A stretch of 64,000 bases of DNA. Origin: Isoetes taiwanensis (taxonomy: Eukaryota; Streptophyta; Lycopodiopsida; Isoetales; Isoetaceae). A program made the translations under genes and the position numbers. This document shows positions 59,713 through 64,000 of the stretch, in pieces; the first letter of the stretch is position 1; each line of letters opens with the position of its first letter. The notes beneath the pieces are model-generated. The model was not told where the DNA came from, searched no databases, and saw nothing but the letters and a program-made list of their open reading frames with translations. The DNA lies in contig JAJEKV010000028.1 of assembly GCA_021234155.1 (NCBI GenBank), positions 16,124,469-16,188,468 on the forward strand. The letters run 5' to 3'.

Positions 59713-61150
59713 TTTGTTAGCTAAGTGTTACGGTGAAAAAAAGTGACATGCATCTGGGAACCGCCTTTGAGGTTTCCCAAAAACAATCTATTGGATGTTA
59801 GATTCAGCAAATAATTATAGCACCTTAATCGCTAATCCTCTATAATCGCTAATCCTGACCATCGAAAAGGGGCATATTCCCAATGATATGCCCTGTCCCT
59901 AAACCAGAGCCCTCCAATCTAAGTCAAGATGGGGTCAAAACCCCATTTCCACGTCACCCTAAGGTGGATGAGGATGTATTCAATTGGAGTCAACTATGTA
60001 CATACACACAAGTACAACAGAATTGAACCTGTTCTGCAAACATACAGTTAAACCAACGTGTGTCCTACAAATCAATATTGTGCACAACAATGTCACTTCC
60101 AGAAAGCTTTACAGTGGAGCCATGTACATGCAAGCCCAAGCGTAACTCCCTTCACAAAGTGCACAATAATCTGCAAATAACAAACACACACATACACAAA
60201 TAACAAACAAGTACACCTGTTTTGCAAGCATACAGTTAAAGCACCATATGTGGTATCCAGCAATACTCAGCACAACTGTCCCACTGCTGCACATGCCACT
60301 GCAGCACCATTACTGCTGAACAATGGGCTGCTATGCACCCGATAAGTGAGGTTCCCTTGCAGGGTCTGTCATACTGCCCACAACAACAGAAAAACAAAGA
60401 ACAAAACGAAGGGGAGTTGAACCCCCTGCCCAAAAGGCAGTTCCAGAAAACCTCAAAATGAACCTCAAAATGCCAGGAACTGTCACTGCCACACAAACAC
60501 GTACAGAACAAAATCCTACTTCTTGCCTATGGTGGAAATCGAAAACGCTTTTGGCTGAAGAAAAAATCCCAAATCTCCCCTCCACAACAAGAAGCTCGAC
60601 TGATGCCATAGCCTGCCTCCGTGTTCCGCGCATCCGCGTGCCCTATGTACCGCTTTTGCACGCAACTTATTGCTTCCAAAACCCCGCATCTACCATGCTT
60701 GCAAACCCCCAACACTACCATGCTTCCAAATCCGGAAAAGCACCGCCTGTCGACCAAGGCCATGCCGCCTGCCACCCCACCAAGACCATGCCGCCACCGC
60801 CTGCCCTGCCTCACATCGCCCATACTGCGCCCTAGCTCGACTGCCCTATGCCATCGCCTCCAGCTCCACGCAGACGCGAAGGCATAGCCACGACTGGCCT
60901 TCTAAAAACTAAAATTTTGAAACTAAACCCTAAAGACCATTGAAGCAGCGAAACCCATATGCTGACATCAGACTTATACTAAAATCGCATACGAATACAC
61001 TTGGAAACCTTAGCAAACCTTATGTAACACCATACCAAAACAACATTTTGGAAACTTAATGCAAAATTTAGATGTAATCCCATTAAATGGTATCTAAAGC
61101 GGATTGTAAAAGACCCGGTAGCAAGGATGCTATCACGCTATGGTTGAGAA
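59713..61150. other. Gene-free stretch, C-rich in part
   Basis: About 60600-60900 is C/CA-rich on the plus strand, so frames on both strands are open without motifs. No gene is supported. Confidence 0.45.
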
Positions 61151-61992
61151 GGGGTAGATAACGTCCTCTCCCGAGGAGTTATGGGCCATAAAAATGGCTG
61201 AGTGGCCATGTGGCCACGAAATTCGAAGCCGTCTGGCAGCATCGCCCGAGGAATTTCGTAGGCCACATGGCCACGGCTCGGCCATTTTTCCGCCCATAAC
61301 CCGAGGGGAGGACGCGATCGCTTTAACGTCCTTGGCCGAGGCATTTGGCAGAGCTGCCATAGCCAAGCTTGGCAGCCCGCACTGCATTCCGGCAAGAAAA
61401 ACAAACTAAATGTAAGTCTATGTTTTCTAAATAGAACATGTGAGGCGCAGGGAGGCGGATTTAAACAGAGTATGGGAGTCGACGGCACGGGGGAGGCATA
61501 AATGAGTCGGATTCACGAGAATCGGCAATTTTGGGCATTTGCGAGAAAATTTGGACCTATTTCATTTTCCGCTCGACCTTTATTTCCCTTAAAGCTTTTA
61601 CGTGGAATCATCTCAAATCATCCTCAAGATTAGAAATCATCCGAAAAAATCTACGAAACAAAAACGAAGCAAAAGATTTTCCGACCTTTTGCTTGTGATC
61701 TTGAAGGAGCGGTAGGAGCGAGCTTAGGCCCCGCAAAATGAAATTCCAAATCTGAAAATCAACACTTAGAAGCTCGGCTATGGCGGCAGCATTCTTTGCC
61801 TGGCTATGGCGGCAGATTCTTTGCGTAGCTATGGCGGAGGCCCAAACGTGAAAACAGAGGAAATGTTATGGACATAACATCCTGTTATGGTCATAACAAA
61901 TTTGGCGACAGAATGCTACTGGATATAACATCTAAAGATCGACGGCCGAGATTCAATCCTACGGCTAAATGCAGAGGCCAAGGACGTTAAGG
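61151..61992 (-). mobile_element. Hairpin-bearing non-autonomous element, copy B (inverted)
   Basis: Colinear on the minus strand with 20328-21136 from end to end. It starts (plus strand) GGGGTAGATAACGTCCTCTC and ends AGGCCAAGGACGTTAAG. It keeps the internal inverted repeat (about 61175-61313), the CTATGGCGGCAG-type tandem units (about 61780-61835) and the palindrome doublet (about 61864-61899). It differs from copy A by substitutions and small insertions, so the two insertions are not recent sisters. No coding capacity. Confidence 0.75.
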
Positions 61993-62553
61993 GAAAATAG
62001 TTAAAAAAGAAAGAATCTTGAATGATAATGTTGATGCATGAGAGATAAAGATGATGCATGCTAAGTTTAACAGTTGGCATGCATGCCATGGTTGTTCAAG
62101 ATATCGGCTTTTTTGTCCAATAGCGGCATTGGTTCTTGCATATGGCAGAGAACCAATGTTTTAACGATGATTTTCCATGTCAATTTCATATTTACAACCT
62201 AAATTAGTTACCAAGTTCAAATACCTAACCAATTTGACCTTGTCAAAGCTTTCTGGTGTGCCTTTTGCTAGTTCTCTCTCTTTTCTGTTATGACGATTAC
62301 TTCATTCCTCCTCTTTAGGGTTTTCTCTTAACCTATTCCGGCTCTCAGGAAACCTATTCCGGCTCTCACGATGCACCAAGACGTCTTCTTACTTGTGTTC
62401 ACAGGCTGGCAGCTTCACGGCTATGGCTGTTACGGATGGGTCACTTCTGACAGCTTCATATCTACCTATATAATCATGGTCTTTTGTTCTATTAGTTCCT
62501 CTCCGCTCCTCTTTGCTGCTCTTGCATCTGTGTTTTGCTGTGTTTATTGGTGT
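61993..62553. other. 5' flank of the small ORF
   Basis: AT-rich sequence containing a GGAAACCTATTCCGGCTCTC direct duplication (ACCTATTCCGGCTCTC at about 62332 and 62351). No other gene. Confidence 0.5.
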
Positions 62554-62874
62554 ATGGGAAGGAAGAAAGGTGGCTTGAATAAGGCCACTAAGCTTAGATT
62601 GGAGCAGGAGAAAAGAATGGCTGAAAAAAGAAAGAATATATTTGATTTCCATAAGCCTGCTAAGGCTAAAGCCATGCCTGCAGCCAAAGGATTTGAAGGC
62701 AAGGATTGTTCCACCATGATCGCCCAAGGGCCTACTCCTAAACAGATGATTTCCTCTGAGAAATCTCCCATCATCATTACTTCTGATGATCATGTTACGG
62801 ATTTTTCCTTACCTGTTGCTGCACAAATTGGAGTCTCTGATCCCATCAACGCTTCCACCCAGGTTCTTGTGTAG
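62554..62874 (+). CDS. Small basic ORF, MGRKKGG family, function unknown
   Basis: The ATG at 62554 opens 106 codons to a TAG at 62872-62874. The start was chosen because a second, diverged copy at 56923 begins at the equivalent Met. Upstream in-frame sequence to 62371 is hydrophobic and lacks a counterpart there. The protein begins MGRKKGGLNKATKLRLEQEK, then RMAEKRKNIFDFHKPAKAKA. The first 40 residues are highly basic and probably helical, followed by a Ser/Thr-rich acidic tail. I do not recognise it. The repeated occurrence suggests a transposon-borne protein, perhaps LINE ORF1. About 660 bases downstream lies TTTCATTAAAATGGGACTC, related to the motif near the two LINEs, which supports that view weakly. 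A real host gene is not excluded. Confidence 0.45.
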   Translation: MGRKKGGLNKATKLRLEQEKRMAEKRKNIFDFHKPAKAKAMPAAKGFEGKDCSTMIAQGPTPKQMISSEKSPIIITSDDHVTDFSLPVAAQIGVSDPINASTQVLV

Positions 62875-64000
62875 CTTTCCATTTCTGGATCTGTGCCTGC
62901 TTAACCATTTCTTTGATCTTGACAGTTCTATTTTCTTTGTTTTCTCTAGTTTAAACGTTCTCATTTCGCCCCTGGTGTCCTATCTAAGTATTTTTAGACT
63001 TGTATATTTGATCCAGTTTGGGCAGTAGTTTCTTAACAATTTTAATTTATTGTTTCCTATTTTCTTAAACTTAGTATTGTTGTTGTCCAATTCATAATTT
63101 CACTTCAGGGTGTTTTCCTGCAACTTAATTGTCATTTTGTCTTAGAGATTTATTGTTCAGCCTTGTTTACCTTTATTTTGCCCATTGCTAGAGCTCCTTT
63201 GCTTATATCCTTTCTGTTCTTATGGTTCCTTTACCCTGCTCTAGTGTTTAGCTTCTGAATGGCACCGTTTTTGTCCTAGCTTGATTCTTTTTATAGGCTA
63301 TTTCTTGTGATCCAGCATATACCTTATTAGATTGTCTTGTTTAGCTCTTTATCTCCAGTTTTTTAACTTACATGGCCGATCAATTTTAACTCTGAACCTG
63401 CCATGGTTTCCACTCAGGTTTTTGAACCCCTTGTTTTGTTGATCCCTATTTTCTGCCCTGGTCTTATAGTGGTCCTTGGTATAGCTTCTATTTTGTTTCT
63501 CTTGTTTTAAGTTTTTTGTATCCAAGCTCCATTTCATTAAAATGGGACTCATTCATCAATTTGGGAAAACAAACACTCTTACATATCACATTAACCCATC
63601 TGTCAATTTGATCGGCAAAAAGGTACATAGTACATGTGAAGTAACATAATAACTAACATCTTTGCATTAGAGTACAAGAGCCCACAATGGCGGCTCTACA
63701 TTTTAAGTTTCTATCATACCATATATAAAGCAGTGTGTTTTCTGTTCTTAAAAAATAGGGAAGTAATTTTTCTGGGCTGAGCACAGCCCTGGCGCTGACA
63801 CGTATGTGTCCATTGCATTTTCCCATTCCAATAAAAAGAAAAATCTTCAGCCCGCCACGTGCACTCACTTATTCAAAGGCATTAATTTGTGTCCAGGACA
63901 TTTATGAGCATTTATGGCGGATTTATGAGCATTTATGTTCTTCCGCCTGGATGTTATCTCTTCCCTTCCGGACCATGAGACGGCAGCTCAAAAATATCAT
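62875..64000. other. T-rich flank, no gene
   Basis: T-rich plus strand (long 3'-untranslated-like composition) to about 63540, ending near the ATTAAAATGGGACTCATTC motif. Nothing supportable follows to the window end. Confidence 0.45.

Noticed and set aside
60458-60912. Overlapping 80-125-codon frames on both strands
   Set aside because: The stretch is C-rich with few stop codons on either strand. No splice logic or motif separates a real gene from composition.
61133-61488. Open frames at 61.1-61.5 kb and the matching ones at 20.9-21.2 kb
   Set aside because: They lie within the two copies of the non-autonomous element and derive from its inverted repeat. Both strands translate to similar His/Pro/Trp-rich strings.
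1-64000. tRNA, rRNA or organelle-derived DNA
   Set aside because: I saw no sequence with tRNA box elements or rRNA core words while reading. A tRNAscan or rRNA profile search could overturn this.

Overview
This is nuclear DNA from a land plant. Plant-type protein families appear in pieces split by GT-AG introns: a PHD-BAH chromatin reader, the tail of a NAC factor, a UPL7-type HECT ligase and an R1-type glucan water dikinase. Plant LINE reverse-transcriptase remains are also present. The large share of decayed transposons and isolated gene fragments fits a big, repeat-rich genome. A non-angiosperm is my guess, mainly from a DUF7869-type transposon relic, but I cannot fix the lineage.

Only one gene looks complete: the PHD-BAH gene on the minus strand at 41.7-44.6 kb. 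Its six exons join in frame to 631 codons. Most other coding signal is broken. From left to right: 1-15 kb holds no gene I can support, only a TCTA microsatellite and low-complexity DNA. 15.0-15.7 kb holds an unidentified two-exon fragment (minus). 18.8-22.7 kb is full of small duplications and one copy of an ~0.8 kb hairpin-bearing element, whose second copy lies inverted at 61.2-62.0 kb. 23.5-24.3 kb is a LINE 3' fragment (minus). 24.8-32.0 kb contains decayed minus-strand coding tracts, one with the motif order of an FCP1-like (NLI-interacting-factor) phosphatase, threaded with many copies of a 22-34 bp palindrome. 33.7-36.3 kb is a frameshifted DUF7869-type transposon. 37.0-39.4 kb is a dead LINE and 40.27-40.59 kb is the C-terminal end of another non-LTR element. 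46.3-47.3 kb carries a second, unrelated palindrome family. 47.65-50.65 kb juxtaposes intron-containing remnants of glucan water dikinase and of UPL7. 56.9 and 62.55 kb carry two diverged copies of a short basic ORF, and 59.3 kb is a NAC 3' exon.

The most unusual signal is the two locus-confined families of short perfect palindromes. Each family has its own sequence but the same architecture: 10-15 nt arms around a 4-nt self-complementary centre. In family 1, five diverged copies each differ by one base in the 4-nt centre while the core arms stay perfectly complementary, and the bases flanking the core also pair symmetrically. I do not recognise them as a described repeat class. Apart from the PHD-BAH gene, I see no set of genes in this window that works together as a pathway.
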